64,000 bases of DNA from Betaproteobacteria bacterium (GCA_016195915.1 JACPYS010000015.1:124001-188000); one strand, 5' to 3'; shown: positions 27,081 through 38,320, counted from the first letter of the stretch. A program made the numbers and translations. Notes: a model not told the origin generated them from the letters alone.

Positions 27081-27569
27081 TCAGCGGTAATTGGCGTCGG
27101 CCGCGCGGTCTTTCGCGATGCCTTCCTCGTAGCGGTCGCCCACGGCGAGCAGCATCTGCTTGGTGTAGTACAGGTCCCCGCGCTGTTCGCCGTGGTACTC
27201 GAAGATGTGGGTCTCGACGATCGCGTCCACCGGGCAGGCCTCTTCGCAGAAACCGCAGAAGATGCACTTGGTCAGATCGATGTCGTAGCGCGTGGTGCGC
27301 CGGGTGCCGTCCTCGCGCTGCTCGGATTCGATGTGGATCGCGAGCGCCGGGCACACCGCCTCGCACAGCTTGCACGCGATGCAGCGCTCCTCGCCGTTAG
27401 GGTAACGGCGCAAGGCGTGCAGGCCGCGGAAGCGCGGGCTGATCGGCGTCTTCTCCTCCGGGAACTGCACCGTGATCTTGCGCGCGAACAGATGCCGCCC
27501 GGTGAGCATCAGGCCGCGCATCAGTTCGAGCAGCAGGAACGAGCGGAAGAACTCGATCACGCGGGCCAT
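27081..27569 (-). CDS. nuoI: NADH-quinone oxidoreductase subunit I
   Basis: Ferredoxin-like connector subunit of complex I that carries two [4Fe-4S] clusters (N6a, N6b). The ligands are [13 protein letters not shown] and [16 protein letters not shown]. At 162 residues it is of normal length. It passes electrons from NuoG toward NuoB. Confidence 0.97.
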   Translation of the reverse strand: MARVIEFFRSFLLLELMRGLMLTGRHLFARKITVQFPEEKTPISPRFRGLHALRRYPNGEERCIACKLCEAVCPALAIHIESEQREDGTRRTTRYDIDLTKCIFCGFCEEACPVDAIVETHIFEYHGEQRGDLYYTKQMLLAVGDRYEEGIAKDRAADANYR

Positions 27570-27615
27570 GAAACACCTCCGTGTCCCGGGTCGTTTCCCG
27601 GGTGTGTCTGTTGAT

Positions 27616-28719
27616 TCATTTCCACAGACTCCAGGGCGTCTGCATCCAGATTCCGATCAGCGTGATCCACACCAGCGTGATCGGAATGAAGATCTTCCAG
27701 CCCAGCCGCATGATCTGGTCGTAGCGGTAGCGCGGGAACGTGGCGCGGATCCACAGGAACATCGAGACGATCACGAAGGCCTTGAGCACCAGCCAGCCGA
27801 ACGGCGGCAGCCAGTTGAACAGCGCGGAGTCGATCGGCGCCTGCCAGCCGCCGAAGAACATCACCGCAGTGAGCGTGCTGATCAGGATCATGTTGGCGTA
27901 TTCGCCGAGGAAGAACAGTGCGAACGCCATGCCCGAGTACTCGACCATGTGGCCGGCGACGATCTCGGATTCGCCTTCCACCACGTCGAAGGGCGCGCGG
28001 TTGGTTTCCGCGACGCCCGAGGTGAAATAGACCACCAGGATCGGCAGCAGCGGCAACCAGTTCCAGGAGAGGAAATTGAGCCCCTTGTGGGCGAAGTAAC
28101 CCTTGCCCTGCCCGGTGACGATATCGGACAGGTTGAGGCTTCCCGAAACCATCAGCACCACCACCAGCGAAAATCCCATCGCGAGTTCGTAGGACACCAT
28201 CTGCGCGGCGGAACGCATCGCGCCGAGGAACGCATATTTCGAATTCGACGCCCAACCGGCGATGATCACGCCGTACACGCCCAGCGAGGTCATCGCCATG
28301 AGGTAGAGCAGCCCCGCGTTGATGTCGGCGAGCACCACTTCGGGCGCAAACGGTATCACCGCCCAGGCCGCCAGCGCGGGCATCAGCACCATCACCGGCG
28401 CAACGAAGAACAGCTGCGTGCTCGCCTGCGTCGGGACGATGATCTCCTTGAACAGCAGCTTGACGCCGTCGGCGATCGGCTGCAGCAGGCCGAGCGGGCC
28501 GACGCGGTTCGGCCCCAGGCGGATCTGCATCCAGCCGATCAATTTGCGTTCCCACAGGGTCAGATACGCAATGCACAGGAACAACGGGGCCACGATTACC
28601 ACGATGAAGAACAGCGAGGTGACGAGCTCGTAGGTCGCGGGGCCCCAGAGCGGCCCGAGCCGCGACTCCGAGAGCGCGAGCAGCGAGTCGAGCACCTGGT
28701 TGACCGAGGGCAGGGCCAT
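27616..28719 (-). CDS. nuoH: NADH-quinone oxidoreductase subunit H
   Basis: Membrane subunit that forms the quinone-entry site with NuoB and NuoD, 367 residues, eight to nine helices. Family markers are [40 protein letters not shown] and [19 protein letters not shown]. It begins immediately after the nuoG stop. Confidence 0.97.
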   Translation of the reverse strand: MALPSVNQVLDSLLALSESRLGPLWGPATYELVTSLFFIVVIVAPLFLCIAYLTLWERKLIGWMQIRLGPNRVGPLGLLQPIADGVKLLFKEIIVPTQASTQLFFVAPVMVLMPALAAWAVIPFAPEVVLADINAGLLYLMAMTSLGVYGVIIAGWASNSKYAFLGAMRSAAQMVSYELAMGFSLVVVLMVSGSLNLSDIVTGQGKGYFAHKGLNFLSWNWLPLLPILVVYFTSGVAETNRAPFDVVEGESEIVAGHMVEYSGMAFALFFLGEYANMILISTLTAVMFFGGWQAPIDSALFNWLPPFGWLVLKAFVIVSMFLWIRATFPRYRYDQIMRLGWKIFIPITLVWITLIGIWMQTPWSLWK

Positions 28720-31023
28720 TTACGCCGCCTGCTGCGCGCTGAGTCTTTCGAGCGTCACCACGCCCGACATGGCACCGAGGGACGCGGTGGAACTGTGCGC
28801 AGCCGCCACGCGCACGCACTGGTCAGGCAGGCCCGCGTCGAGCGCGGCAACCAGTTCGGCGCTGCCATCGCCCTGCCTCACGCGCACCGGCTGCCCGGCG
28901 GAAAGTCCAAGCGCCGCGAGCGTCCCGGCATTCATGCCGGCGTGCGGAACCTGTGCGTCCTTCGTGCGCTGCAGGCTGGGCGCGCGCCGCACCAGGGCAT
29001 CGGCAAAGTAGATCGGCACGTCGGCAACACGCTGCAATCCACCCGCCGTCGCCTGCGCCACAGACACCTCGACCCGGGTCGCGTTGGACAATCGCGACGC
29101 CACGTCCTTTCCCGCGAGACAGGCATCGCGCACCTGCTCGGGCGAAATCTCGTCGAACCCGGCGATGCCCAGCATCGAGCCGAGCACGCGCAGCACTTTC
29201 CAGCCGGGCCGCGCTTCGCCGGCCGGCCGGACGCAGCCGTGGAAACCCTGCAACCGGCCCTCGGTCGAGATGAAGGTTCCTGCCGTCTCGGTGAACGGCG
29301 CGATCGGCAGCATCACGTTGGCATACTCGCGCGCGCGATGATCGAACGCCGACAAGGCGACCACCAACTCCGCGCTCCTCATCGCTGCGAGCGCCGCCTG
29401 GGGATTGCCGCAGTCGAGTTCCGGCTCCGCATTGAGAAGCAGGTAGGCCTTGCGCGGCTGCTCGAGCATGCTGCGGGCATTCATTGCACCCGCCTGTCCG
29501 GTAGGAACGCAGCCTGCGAGGTAGCCGCCCACGCTGTTGGCGGCCTCACCGAGGAAACCCAGCGCCGCACCCGTGGTTTCGGCCAAGGCCTGCGCCAGTG
29601 CATGGATCTGCGCGGCCTGGGCATGCTGCTGCGCGAAATTGCCGAGGAGGATCGCCTTCTTTTCACCCGACTTGAGACTCTCCAGGATTGCCGCAGCCGC
29701 CCCGGTCGCGCCCTGAGCGATCGACGCGAGCGCCGCGGGAAATTCCGATGGCGAAACGATGAGCTTGTGCGCGACCTTCATCAGCAGGTCGTCGTCGGCC
29801 GAATGCAGGATGCTGATCTGGCCGCACCGTTTGCCGACTTGCCGCAGCCGCTGCGCGATCAGAGGATGGTCTTTGCGCAGGAACGAACCGACCACCAGCA
29901 CGCGATCCAGTTCGTCCAGCCCGGCAACGCTCATGCCGAGCCACGGAATACCCGCGAGCTGTCCATCGGCGGAAAAGTCCGACTGGCGCAAGCGGAAATC
30001 GACGTTCTCGCTGCCGAGACCGCGCATCAGGCGGCCCAGCTGGGAAAGTTCCTCGAGCGTCGAATGCGGCGTGGCGAGTCCGCCGATCGCCGCGCCACCC
30101 GCGTCTGACTGTATGCGCCGCAATTCACTGGTCACGAAATCCAGTGCGACCGGCCATTCCACCGCCTCCCAGCGCCCGTCGCGCTTGAGCATCGGCTCGG
30201 TCAGGCGCTCGCGCGCATCGAGCGCCTCGTAGGAAAACCTGTCCTTGTCGGAGAGCCAGCATTCGTTGACCGCCTCGTTCTCAAGCGGTAACACCCGCAT
30301 CACCTTGTTCTGCTTGACCTGGACCACGAGGTTGGCGCCCAGCCCATCGTGCGGGCTCACCGACTTGCGCCGCGCAAGCTCCCAGGTCCGCGCGCTGTAG
30401 CGGAACGGCTTGGAGGTGAGCGCGCCGACCGGGCACAGGTCGATCATGTTTCCAGAGAGTTCGGAATCGACCGTTCTGCCGACGAACGCGACGATCTCCG
30501 AGTGCTCGCCGCGCCCCACCATGCCCAGTTCCATCACGCCGGCAATCTCCTGCCCGAAGCGCACGCAGCGCGTGCACTGGATGCAGCGGCTCATCTCCTC
30601 GGCGGCGACCAGCGGTCCCACGTCCTTCGCCAGGACCACGCGCTTTTCTTCCGCGTAGCGCGAGGCGCCGTTGCCGTAGCCCACCGCGAGGTCCTGCAAC
30701 TGGCACTCGCCGCCCTGGTCGCAGATCGGGCAGTCGAGCGGATGGTTGATGAGGAGGAACTCCATCACGCCGTTCTGGGCCTGCTTGGCGGCGGCGGATG
30801 AAGTCTTGACCTTCATCCCGTCGGTCACCGGCGTAGCGCATGCAGGCAGCGGCTTGGGCGCTTTCTCGACCTCCACCAGGCACATGCGGCAGTTGGCGGC
30901 AATCGACAGTTTGCGGTGATAGCAGAAGTGCGGGACGTAGATGCCGAGCTGGTTTGTCGCGTCCATCACGGTCGAGCCGTGCGGCACTTCGATTTCCCTT
31001 CCGTCGATCTCGATCTTGAGCAT
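28720..31023 (-). CDS. nuoG: NADH-quinone oxidoreductase subunit G
   Basis: Large iron-sulfur subunit of the peripheral arm, 767 residues. The N-terminal [2Fe-2S] ligands (CYHRKLSIAANCRMCLVEVE and the later AC), the [4Fe-4S] motif DCPICDQGGECQLQDLA and CIQCTRCVRFGQEIAGVMEL are present, followed by a degenerate molybdopterin-oxidoreductase-like domain. The ATG at 31023 gives the standard N-terminus MLKIEIDGREIEVP; upstream in-frame codons overlap nuoF. Confidence 0.97.
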   Translation of the reverse strand: MLKIEIDGREIEVPHGSTVMDATNQLGIYVPHFCYHRKLSIAANCRMCLVEVEKAPKPLPACATPVTDGMKVKTSSAAAKQAQNGVMEFLLINHPLDCPICDQGGECQLQDLAVGYGNGASRYAEEKRVVLAKDVGPLVAAEEMSRCIQCTRCVRFGQEIAGVMELGMVGRGEHSEIVAFVGRTVDSELSGNMIDLCPVGALTSKPFRYSARTWELARRKSVSPHDGLGANLVVQVKQNKVMRVLPLENEAVNECWLSDKDRFSYEALDARERLTEPMLKRDGRWEAVEWPVALDFVTSELRRIQSDAGGAAIGGLATPHSTLEELSQLGRLMRGLGSENVDFRLRQSDFSADGQLAGIPWLGMSVAGLDELDRVLVVGSFLRKDHPLIAQRLRQVGKRCGQISILHSADDDLLMKVAHKLIVSPSEFPAALASIAQGATGAAAAILESLKSGEKKAILLGNFAQQHAQAAQIHALAQALAETTGAALGFLGEAANSVGGYLAGCVPTGQAGAMNARSMLEQPRKAYLLLNAEPELDCGNPQAALAAMRSAELVVALSAFDHRAREYANVMLPIAPFTETAGTFISTEGRLQGFHGCVRPAGEARPGWKVLRVLGSMLGIAGFDEISPEQVRDACLAGKDVASRLSNATRVEVSVAQATAGGLQRVADVPIYFADALVRRAPSLQRTKDAQVPHAGMNAGTLAALGLSAGQPVRVRQGDGSAELVAALDAGLPDQCVRVAAAHSSTASLGAMSGVVTLERLSAQQAA

Positions 31024-31033
31024 CTGCGTTCGC

Positions 31034-32380
31034 TCAGGCCGCGTGGGCAAGGGGTGCCGCTACGGCCGGACCGGCGCGCCCGTACCTTGGCTCGGATCGG
31101 GGGCCGCCCACCATGCAGCACCGGTTCGCGATGTGGTATTCGAACTCGGGCCGGAAATGCTTGATGAAACTCTTCACCGGCAGCGCCGCAGCGTCGCCGA
31201 GCGCGCAGATCGTCCGGCCGGCAATATTGTCCGAGACGTTCACCAGCAGATCGAGGTCTTCCTGACGCCCCTGTCCGGTCTCGATGCGGTGCACCACGCG
31301 GTACAACCAGCCGGTCCCCTCGCGGCAGGGTGTGCACTGGCCGCAGGATTCCTCGAAATAGAAATACGACAGTCGCTCGAGCGCGCGCACCATGCAGGTG
31401 GTCTCGTCCATCACGATCACCGCGCCTGAGCCGAGCATCGAGCCCGCCTTGGCGATCGAATCGTAGTCCATGTCGGTCGCCATCATGACCTCCGCGGGAA
31501 GCACGGGCATGCTGGAACCGCCGGGGATGACCGCCTTCAGCTTGTTGCCTGCGCGCACGCCGCCCGCCATTTCCAGCAGTTTCGCGAACGGGGTACCCAT
31601 ATTCACTTCGTAGTTGCCGGGCCGGTTGACGTGCCCGGTCACTGAAAACAGCTTGGTGCCGCCGTTGTTCGGCTTGCCGAGCGCGAGGTAGGCATCGCCC
31701 CCGTTGCGGATGATCCACGGCACGGCCGCGAACGTCTCGGTGTTGTTGATCGTGGTCGGTTTGCCGTACAGCCCGTAGCTCGCCGGAAACGGCGGCTTGA
31801 AACGCGGCTGCCCCTTCTTGCCTTCCATGGATTCGAGCAGCGCAGTCTCCTCGCCGCAGATGTAGGCGCCGAATCCGGGATGCGCGTAAAGCTCGAACGA
31901 AAACCGGGAACCGAGAATGTTCCTGCCGAGGTAGCCCGCGCGCCTCGCTTCCTCGAGCGCGTCCTCGAACTGCTGGTAGACCTCCCAGATCTCGCCGTGG
32001 ATGTAGTTATAGCCAGCGCTCGAACCGGTCGCGTATCCCGCGATGATCATGCCTTCGATCACGCAATGGGGGTTGTAGCGCAACAGGTCGCGGTCCTTGC
32101 AGGTGCCCGGCTCCCCCTCGTCGGAATTGCACACCATGTACTTGGCACCGGGAAACTGGCGCGGCATGAAACTCCACTTCAGCCCCGCGGGAAAGCCGGC
32201 GCCGCCGCGCCCGCGCAGCGCGGATTTCTTGACCTCGGCGATCACCGCCTCGGGCGGCGTCTTCTCGGCAAGCAGCTTCTTCAGGGCGGCATAGCCCCCG
32301 CGCTTTTCGTAGTCGGCAAGGTGCCAGTTGCTGCCGTCGAGGCCGGACATCAGGATCGCATCGGGACCGTAATCGAGCAT
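31034..32380 (-). CDS. nuoF: NADH-quinone oxidoreductase subunit F
   Basis: NADH- and FMN-binding subunit, 448 residues. The nucleotide-binding [17 protein letters not shown], the flavin-site [14 protein letters not shown] and the N3 cluster ligands [15 protein letters not shown] are intact. It accepts hydride from NADH and feeds the iron-sulfur chain. Confidence 0.97.
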   Translation of the reverse strand: MLDYGPDAILMSGLDGSNWHLADYEKRGGYAALKKLLAEKTPPEAVIAEVKKSALRGRGGAGFPAGLKWSFMPRQFPGAKYMVCNSDEGEPGTCKDRDLLRYNPHCVIEGMIIAGYATGSSAGYNYIHGEIWEVYQQFEDALEEARRAGYLGRNILGSRFSFELYAHPGFGAYICGEETALLESMEGKKGQPRFKPPFPASYGLYGKPTTINNTETFAAVPWIIRNGGDAYLALGKPNNGGTKLFSVTGHVNRPGNYEVNMGTPFAKLLEMAGGVRAGNKLKAVIPGGSSMPVLPAEVMMATDMDYDSIAKAGSMLGSGAVIVMDETTCMVRALERLSYFYFEESCGQCTPCREGTGWLYRVVHRIETGQGRQEDLDLLVNVSDNIAGRTICALGDAAALPVKSFIKHFRPEFEYHIANRCCMVGGPRSEPRYGRAGPAVAAPLAHAA

Positions 32381-32384
32381 CGGG

Positions 32385-32876
32385 CTATCTGCTTCCTGGT
32401 TGGCCGGCCAGCGCGTCGATCAGCGCATCGATCTTTTCGTTCGACAGGTAGTCATGCATCTTCTTGTCGTTCACCAGCACCACCGGCGCCATGGCGCACG
32501 CACCCATGCATTCGCCTTCCTTGAGCGTGAACTTGCCGTCCGCCGTGGTCTGGTTGAAGTCCACCCCGAGGCGCCGCTTGAGGTGCTCAGCGGCATCCAG
32601 CGATCCCTGCAGGCCGCACGGCAGGCAGGTGCAGATGGTGATCTTGTGCCTGCCGACCGGCTTGAGGTTGTACATGTTGTAGAACGTCGCCACCTCGTAT
32701 ACGGCGACCGCGGCCATGCCGAGGTACCGGGCGACGAAGGCAATCGTTTCCGTGGACAGCCAGCCCTTTTCGTCCTGCGCGACGATGAGCGCCGCCATCA
32801 CGGCGGACTGCTTCTGGTCCGAAGGGTATTTGGCGACCTCGCGGTCGATCCTGGCCAGCGAATCGGTGCTCAGCAT
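32385..32876 (-). CDS. nuoE: NADH-quinone oxidoreductase subunit E
   Basis: Thioredoxin-fold [2Fe-2S] subunit (N1a) of complex I, 163 residues. Cluster ligands are [11 protein letters not shown] and [13 protein letters not shown]. It stands four bases upstream of nuoF. Confidence 0.97.
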   Translation of the reverse strand: MLSTDSLARIDREVAKYPSDQKQSAVMAALIVAQDEKGWLSTETIAFVARYLGMAAVAVYEVATFYNMYNLKPVGRHKITICTCLPCGLQGSLDAAEHLKRRLGVDFNQTTADGKFTLKEGECMGACAMAPVVLVNDKKMHDYLSNEKIDALIDALAGQPGSR

Positions 32877-32911
32877 GGTCGGGTTCCGTCAGCGCGCCTT
32901 CGTCGACTCGG

Positions 32912-34165
32912 TCATCTGTCTATGCACCCGAAGACGATGTCCAGCGTACTGATGATGGTGACCGCGTCGGCGAGCATGTGGCCGCGCGAGAGTTCGTTCA
33001 TGCTCGACAGGTGCGCGTACGCGGGCGAACGCAGCTTCATCCGATAGGGTTTGTTGGCGCCATCGGAGACGAAGTACACGCCGAATTCGCCCTTCGGATG
33101 CTCGACCGCCGAGTAGACCTCGCCCTCGGGCACGTGCATGCCCTCGGTGAAGAGCTTGAAGTGATGGATCAGTTCCTCCATGTTCGACTTCATCTCCACG
33201 CGCGAGGGCGGCGCAAACTTGTGGTTGTCGGTGATCACCGGTCCGGGATTGGCGCGCAGCCAGTCCACGCACTGCCTGATGATGCGGTTCGACTGGCGCA
33301 TTTCCTCGATGCGCACCAGGTAGCGGTCGTAGGAATCGCCGTTCCTGCCGACCGCCACATCGAAATCCATGCGGTCGTAGACGTCGTAGGGCTGCTTCTT
33401 GCGCAAGTCCCATGCCACGCCCGAACCGCGCAGCATCGGGCCGGTCATGCCGAGCGCGATCGCGCGCTCCGGTTCCACCACGCCGATGCCCACGGTGCGT
33501 TGCTTCCAGATGCGGTTCTCGGTCAGCAGCGTTTCGTAGTCGTCGACGTACTTCGGAAAGCGCTGCGTGAAGTCGTCGATGAAATCGAGCAGCGAACCTT
33601 GCCGGTTGCGGTTCAGAACCTTGAGGTCGCTTTCGCCGCGAAAACGCGACGGCAGGTACTGCGGCATCGCGTCGGGCAGGTCGCGATAAACGCCGCCAGG
33701 GCGGTAATAGGCGGCGTGCATGCGCGCCCCGGAAACGGCTTCGTAGCAATCGAACAGGTCCTCGCGCTCGCGGAAGCAGTACAGAAACACCGTCATCGCG
33801 CCGAGATCCAGCCCGTGGGCGGCAAGCCCGAACAGGTGGTTCATGACGCGCGTGATCTCGTCGAACATCACGCGGATGTACTGCGCGCGCAGCGGCACCT
33901 CGACGCCGGCAAGTTTTTCCACCGCCAGGCAGAACGCGTGCTCGCTGCACATCATGCAGATGTAGTCGAGCCGGTCCATGTACGGCAGGGACTGGATATA
34001 GGTGCGCGATTCGGCGAGCTTTTCGGTCGCGCGATGCAACAGCCCGATATGCGGATCGGCGCGCTGCACCACCTCGCCGTCCATCTCCAGCACCAGCCGC
34101 AGCACGCCGTGCGCCGCCGGGTGCTGCGGGCCGAAGTTCAGCGTGTAGTTGCGGATCTCGGCCAT
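32912..34165 (-). CDS. nuoD: NADH-quinone oxidoreductase subunit D
   Basis: 49-kDa-type subunit that lines the quinone pocket, 417 residues. Family markers are [35 protein letters not shown], the [19 protein letters not shown] segment and the C-terminal DIVFGCIDR. It is separate from nuoC, as in most proteobacteria outside the enterics. Confidence 0.97.
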   Translation of the reverse strand: MAEIRNYTLNFGPQHPAAHGVLRLVLEMDGEVVQRADPHIGLLHRATEKLAESRTYIQSLPYMDRLDYICMMCSEHAFCLAVEKLAGVEVPLRAQYIRVMFDEITRVMNHLFGLAAHGLDLGAMTVFLYCFREREDLFDCYEAVSGARMHAAYYRPGGVYRDLPDAMPQYLPSRFRGESDLKVLNRNRQGSLLDFIDDFTQRFPKYVDDYETLLTENRIWKQRTVGIGVVEPERAIALGMTGPMLRGSGVAWDLRKKQPYDVYDRMDFDVAVGRNGDSYDRYLVRIEEMRQSNRIIRQCVDWLRANPGPVITDNHKFAPPSRVEMKSNMEELIHHFKLFTEGMHVPEGEVYSAVEHPKGEFGVYFVSDGANKPYRMKLRSPAYAHLSSMNELSRGHMLADAVTIISTLDIVFGCIDR

Positions 34166-34780
34166 CTACTGGTCCCCGCCATAGTGCTGTTCGCGCACCA
34201 CGCGCGGGGTGACTTCGCGCGGCTCGATGGTGACCGGCTCGTAGATCACGCGCCGCTTCTCGGGGTCATAGCGCATTTCGACATGGCCGGAAATCGGAAA
34301 ATCCTTGCGAAACGGATGCCCGATGAAACCGTAATCGGTCAGAATGCGGCGCAGGTCGGGATGCCCTGCGAAGATGATGCCGAACAGGTCGAAGGCCTCG
34401 CGCTCATACCAGTTCACGCTGGGCCACACGTCGATCACGGAATCGACCATCGGGAAATCGTCATCCGGGCAGAACACGCGCAGCCGCAATCGCCAGTTGT
34501 GCTCGACCGAAAGCAGGTGCAGCACCGCGGCGAACCGCTGTCCAGGGCCCTGCCCGTCGCGCGGGCGGTCGCCATAGGCCGAGTAATCCACGCCGCACAG
34601 GTCGCTCGCCTGCTGGAAGCGCAATTCCGGCGCCTCGCGCAGCATCATGCACACCGCATGGTGGTCCTCGGCGCGCACCACCAGCGTCAACTGGTTGTGC
34701 TGCTCCTTGAGCGAAACCACGCGCTCGCCCAGCACCTTGACGAGCGCGTCGTTCAGCCGCTGGATTTTCGGCGAGATCAT
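34166..34780 (-). CDS. nuoC: NADH-quinone oxidoreductase subunit C
   Basis: 30-kDa-type subunit of the peripheral arm, 204 residues. The signature [20 protein letters not shown] and [19 protein letters not shown] are present. It abuts nuoD and nuoB without gaps. Confidence 0.97.
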   Translation of the reverse strand: MISPKIQRLNDALVKVLGERVVSLKEQHNQLTLVVRAEDHHAVCMMLREAPELRFQQASDLCGVDYSAYGDRPRDGQGPGQRFAAVLHLLSVEHNWRLRLRVFCPDDDFPMVDSVIDVWPSVNWYEREAFDLFGIIFAGHPDLRRILTDYGFIGHPFRKDFPISGHVEMRYDPEKRRVIYEPVTIEPREVTPRVVREQHYGGDQ

Positions 34781-35260
34781 TCAGCGGGCGATCGTGTTGG
34801 TGCGCTTGATCTTGTTCTGCAACTGGATCAGGCCGTAGACGAGCGCCTCGGCCGTCGGAGGACACCCCGGCACGTAGACATCGACCGGTACGATGCGGTC
34901 GACGCCGCGCACCACCGAATAGGCGTAGTGGTAATAGCCGCCGCCGTTCGCGCAGGTGCCCATGGAAACCACCCAGCGCGGCTCGGCCATCTGGTCGTAG
35001 ACCTTGCGTAGCGCCGGCGCCATCTTGTTGGTGAGCGTGCCCGCCACCACCATCACATCGGACTGCCGCGGGCTCGGCCGGAACACGATGCCGAAGCGGT
35101 CCAGGTCGTAGCGCGCCGCGCCGGCATGCATCATTTCGATCGCGCAGCACGCGAGGCCGAAGGTCATCGGCCACATCGACCCGGTGCGCGTCCAGTTGAT
35201 CACCGTGTCCAACGAGGTGGTGATGAAACCCTGCTGCATCAGCCCGTCAGAAGCACCCAT
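34781..35260 (-). CDS. nuoB: NADH-quinone oxidoreductase subunit B
   Basis: Carries the terminal [4Fe-4S] cluster N2, 159 residues. The ligands are visible as the tandem cysteines of [12 protein letters not shown], the cysteine in [14 protein letters not shown] and [11 protein letters not shown]. It transfers electrons to quinone at the NuoD interface. Confidence 0.97.
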   Translation of the reverse strand: MGASDGLMQQGFITTSLDTVINWTRTGSMWPMTFGLACCAIEMMHAGAARYDLDRFGIVFRPSPRQSDVMVVAGTLTNKMAPALRKVYDQMAEPRWVVSMGTCANGGGYYHYAYSVVRGVDRIVPVDVYVPGCPPTAEALVYGLIQLQNKIKRTNTIAR

Positions 35261-35263
35261 GGT

Positions 35264-35632
35264 TCACTCCCAGTCCAGTGCGCCCTTGCGCCACTCGTAG
35301 AAGAATCCGACTACGAGAATACCGAGGAACAGCATCATCGACAGGAATCCGAACGACCCGATCTCGTTGATCACCACCGCCCACGGAAACAGGAACGCGA
35401 TCTCCAGGTCGAACAGGATGAACAGGATCGCGACCAGATAGTAGCGCACGTCGAATTTCATGCGTGCGTCCTCGAAGGCCTCGAAGCCGCATTCGTAGGG
35501 AGAACCCTTCTCGGCGTTCGGCTGGCGCGTGCCGAGCAGCGTGCTCACAGTCCAGCCAAGCGCCATCGGCACGATGCCGATCACGAGGCCGACGAAAACG
35601 AACAGCAGGACCGGAAAATATTCAGCAAGCAT
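35264..35632 (-). CDS. nuoA: NADH-quinone oxidoreductase subunit A
   Basis: First gene of the complex I operon; a 122-residue, three-helix membrane subunit. Family markers are [20 protein letters not shown] and [16 protein letters not shown]. An FNR-like box lies about 90 bases upstream of its start. Confidence 0.97.
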   Translation of the reverse strand: MLAEYFPVLLFVFVGLVIGIVPMALGWTVSTLLGTRQPNAEKGSPYECGFEAFEDARMKFDVRYYLVAILFILFDLEIAFLFPWAVVINEIGSFGFLSMMLFLGILVVGFFYEWRKGALDWE

Positions 35633-35717
35633 CAGTGTTCGGCCAGACCCTCAACGCAGTGACGGCATTTCGGTTACCCACGGGCAGCGAATTTATGCCA
35701 GCGGGAAGGCAACTGCT

Positions 35718-35731
35718 TTGCTTTAAATCAA
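35718..35731. promoter_or_regulatory. FNR/Anr-like box upstream of nuoA
   Basis: On the minus strand the sequence is TTGAT-TTAA-AGCAA, nine of ten matches to TTGAT-N4-ATCAA. It is centred about 92 bases upstream of the nuoA ATG, between nuoA and tRNA-Leu. Oxygen-dependent control of nuo by FNR is known in enterics; here it is inferred. Confidence 0.5.
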
Positions 35732-35771
35732 ACATCCTCCCGGCATGCGAAATCAATCGCCGGACAGATCA

Positions 35772-35859
35772 TGGTGCCCACGAGCAGACTCGAACTGCTA
35801 CGGCTGATTAGGCCACCAGCCCCTCAAGCTGGCGTGTCTACCAATTTCACCACGTGGGC
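35772..35859 (-). tRNA. tRNA-Leu (anticodon GAG)
   Basis: The minus strand folds into a complete class II tRNA. The acceptor stem GCCCACG pairs with CGTGGGC, followed by discriminator A and an encoded CCA. The anticodon stem CCAGC/GCTGG encloses loop TTGAGGG, giving anticodon GAG. A long variable arm and the TTCGAGT T-loop are present. The location between secG and nuoA is the usual betaproteobacterial arrangement. Confidence 0.95.
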
Positions 35860-35909
35860 GCACAAGGCGTAATTCTACAAACAATCGGGGATCGCCTGCG
35901 CGATACCGC

Positions 35910-36311
35910 TTACTGCGGCACGTCCTTCGCCTTCGAATCTCCCCCGGCGTCCTTCGCGCCCGCCGGCTGCACGGGCGCTGCCGGCTTGCCGGCCGCCGGT
36001 TTGTCGGCTGCCTTCGGAGTGACGCCCGCGTCGGTCTTCACCGAGTCCAGCAATCCCCCGGTCGCCTTGGGTTTATGGGTCGCGAGGTAGGCAAGTCCGA
36101 GGCTGGTAAGAAAAAACACCGTCGCGAGCGCTGCCGTCATGCGCGAAAGGAAATTCGCCGAACCCGTCGCGCCGAACAGACTTCCCGAAGATCCGCTGCC
36201 GAATCCGGAGCCCATGTCCGCACCCTTGCCGTGCTGGAGCAGTACCAATCCGATGATCGCGAGCGCGACAAGCACGTGAAACGCCAGAATCAAACTCATC
36301 CACATATCCAT
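35910..36311 (-). CDS. secG: Preprotein translocase subunit SecG
   Basis: Small auxiliary subunit of the SecYEG protein-conducting channel in the inner membrane, 133 residues. Two membrane helices flank the conserved cytoplasmic loop LLQHGKGADMGSGFGSGSSG and SLFGATGSANFLSR. The C-terminus is a low-complexity Ala/Pro/Lys tail typical of this group. It lies between tpiA and tRNA-Leu, the common order. Confidence 0.95.
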   Translation of the reverse strand: MDMWMSLILAFHVLVALAIIGLVLLQHGKGADMGSGFGSGSSGSLFGATGSANFLSRMTAALATVFFLTSLGLAYLATHKPKATGGLLDSVKTDAGVTPKAADKPAAGKPAAPVQPAGAKDAGGDSKAKDVPQ

Positions 36312-36344
36312 CGTCTCATCCCTCGCCGAGCGAGCAGGCAGCCC

Positions 36345-37112
36345 TCACGGGTTGCTGCGTGCCGCCCCGCATATGGTTACGAAATCGTCGGCCACCAGCG
36401 ATGCGCCACCTATCAGCCCGCCATCGACGTCCGGCATTGCGAACAATGCCGCGGCGTTTGCCGCCTTTACGCTTCCTCCGTAGAGGATCCGCAATCGCGC
36501 CGCGACGCTGCCTTCGCGCAATGCCACGCGCGCGCGCAGGAATGCATGCACCTGCTGCGCCTGTTCGGGACTCGCATTGCGCCCGGTGCCAATCGCCCAC
36601 ACCGGCTCATATGCGAGTACCGCCTGAGCCAGCGATGCGGGCCCCGATGCATCCAACACTGCGTCCAGCTGGCGCCCTATGACATCTTCCGTGCGTCCCG
36701 CCTCCCGCTCGGTCAGAGATTCACCAACGCAAAGAATCGGCACCAGCCCGGCGCGGCAGGCCGCGGCGAATTTGGCGGCGACCTGAGCATCGGTCTCGCC
36801 AAACGACGCGCGCCGTTCGGAGTGGCCGACGATTGCATACCGGCAGCCGAACTCCAGCAGCATCGCCGCGCTCACTTCACCGGTGTACGCGCCGGAAGCG
36901 TATTCGCTGACGTTTTGGGCACCCCAGGCGACGCGCGAGCCCGCCAGGAGTCCGGCAGTCTGAGAAAGGTAAGGAAACGGAGGGCAAACCACGCACTCGA
37001 CGTCCGCCAGCTCCCTCACCCCCGCAATGACCGCCGCGAGCAATGCTTCGTTCGCGGCGCGGCTGCCATGCATTTTCCAGTTGCCGGCGACCAGCCGCGC
37101 GCGTTTTGCCAT
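36345..37112 (-). CDS. tpiA: Triose-phosphate isomerase
   Basis: Interconverts dihydroxyacetone phosphate and glyceraldehyde 3-phosphate in glycolysis and gluconeogenesis. Active-site residues are all visible: GNWKMHG (Lys), YAIVGHSERR (His), LAYEPVWAIGTG (Glu) and the phosphate-binding loop ending LYGGSVKAANA. It is 255 residues, the standard length. It sits 33 bases upstream of secG and is probably co-transcribed. Confidence 0.97.
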   Translation of the reverse strand: MAKRARLVAGNWKMHGSRAANEALLAAVIAGVRELADVECVVCPPFPYLSQTAGLLAGSRVAWGAQNVSEYASGAYTGEVSAAMLLEFGCRYAIVGHSERRASFGETDAQVAAKFAAACRAGLVPILCVGESLTEREAGRTEDVIGRQLDAVLDASGPASLAQAVLAYEPVWAIGTGRNASPEQAQQVHAFLRARVALREGSVAARLRILYGGSVKAANAAALFAMPDVDGGLIGGASLVADDFVTICGAARSNP

Positions 37113-37297
37113 GCTCTGCCCAGAAAAACAACTGGTAATTTTACCGTGCCGCAGCGTGCCCGGTCAACGCAATACAAACTGACAGATCAACCAGTTCGCG
37201 GATGCCGCATCGCGGCAATGTCACGCTTGCCGCAACCGTTCGCGCGACGAATTCCAGCAAGCGAATTCCGACCCCAGCGCCGTAGCACTGCCGGGCC

Positions 37298-38320
37298 TCA
37301 GGCCTTGCGCGTCTTTTCGACCACCTGCTCCATCTTGCCGATCAGCGAGGCGTTGACCTCCACCTTCCAGCGCGCGTAGACGCGGCGGCAGGCGATCTGC
37401 CAGGTGTTCAGTTCCGCCGGCGTGGGAACATGGACATCGACGCCAAGCGCTCGTACGCGTTCCACGTCCTCCGCGAACAGCTTGCGCACGATGGCGATCT
37501 GTTGCCTGGCCGCATCCTGCGCCGCCCCGCGCACGATTTTCTGGTCCTGCGCGCTCCAGCCCTGCCAGATGGGATTCGCGATCGCGAACAGCAGGATGTC
37601 GTTCGAATAGTTCCACTTGGTCACGTACTTCTGTCCGAGGGTGTGTATCTTGGCCGCGAGGAACACTTCCAGCGGGTTCTCCTGCGCGTCGACCGCCCCC
37701 GAGGCCAGCGCCGGCTGCGCGTCGGCCCAGCTCATGAAGGTCGGGTTCGCGCCCATGCTGTTCATGATCTCGCCGTACATCGGGCTGCCGACGACGCGGA
37801 TCTTGATGCCCTTCATGTCCTCGGGCTTGATGATCGGCCGCTTCGAATTGCTGATCTGGCGAAAGCCGGTCTCGCCGACCGCCAGCGGCTCGGCGCCGGC
37901 CTTGCGCACCAGGTCGAAATAGTCGTCCATTACTGCAGGCGAAGCGAGCACTGCATCGAGCGCCTTGTGATCCGGCGTGATGAAAGGCAGCGTGAACACG
38001 CCCAGTTGGCGCACCGTGCCCGACCAGTTGATCGGCGCGCCGCAGAGCACGTCGATGATGCCCTGGCGCATGGCCGAGAATTCCCGCGTCTGGTCGCCCT
38101 GCACCAGCGACGAGCCGGGATATTGCTTGATGTTGATGCGGCCGCTGGTGCGCTCGCGCACCAGGTTGGCGAAGATCTCGCCGCCCTTGCCCCAAGCGAA
38201 CGCCGGCGGCACGACGGTGGACATCTTGTACTCGGCCTTGTACTGCTGTGCCTTCAGTACCGCGGGAAATCCAAGCGTGCCGGCGGCGGCCGCGCCGAGC
38301 AGAAGTTCGCGTCGTTTCAA
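37298..38320 (-). CDS. TRAP transporter solute-binding protein (DctP family)
   Basis: Periplasmic substrate-binding component, 340 residues. The signal peptide starts MKRRELLLGAAAAGTLGFP and has a twin arginine. DctP features include FANLVRERTSGRINIKQYPG and the arginine-bearing KIRVVGSPMYGEIMNSMGAN, in which the arginine is expected to grip a substrate carboxylate. Start is TTG at 38320 behind AAGGAG. It is the last gene of an operon with DctM, DctQ and an E1 alpha/beta pair, so the ligand may be the 2-oxoacid used by that enzyme; this is inference. Confidence 0.92.
   Translation of the reverse strand: MKRRELLLGAAAAGTLGFPAVLKAQQYKAEYKMSTVVPPAFAWGKGGEIFANLVRERTSGRINIKQYPGSSLVQGDQTREFSAMRQGIIDVLCGAPINWSGTVRQLGVFTLPFITPDHKALDAVLASPAVMDDYFDLVRKAGAEPLAVGETGFRQISNSKRPIIKPEDMKGIKIRVVGSPMYGEIMNSMGANPTFMSWADAQPALASGAVDAQENPLEVFLAAKIHTLGQKYVTKWNYSNDILLFAIANPIWQGWSAQDQKIVRGAAQDAARQQIAIVRKLFAEDVERVRALGVDVHVPTPAELNTWQIACRRVYARWKVEVNASLIGKMEQVVEKTRKA

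Noticed and set aside
27472-30108. Very long plus-strand open frame (878 codons)
   Set aside because: It is the antisense of nuoH and nuoG, rich in His/Arg/Gln with no domain; the minus-strand genes have full family signatures.
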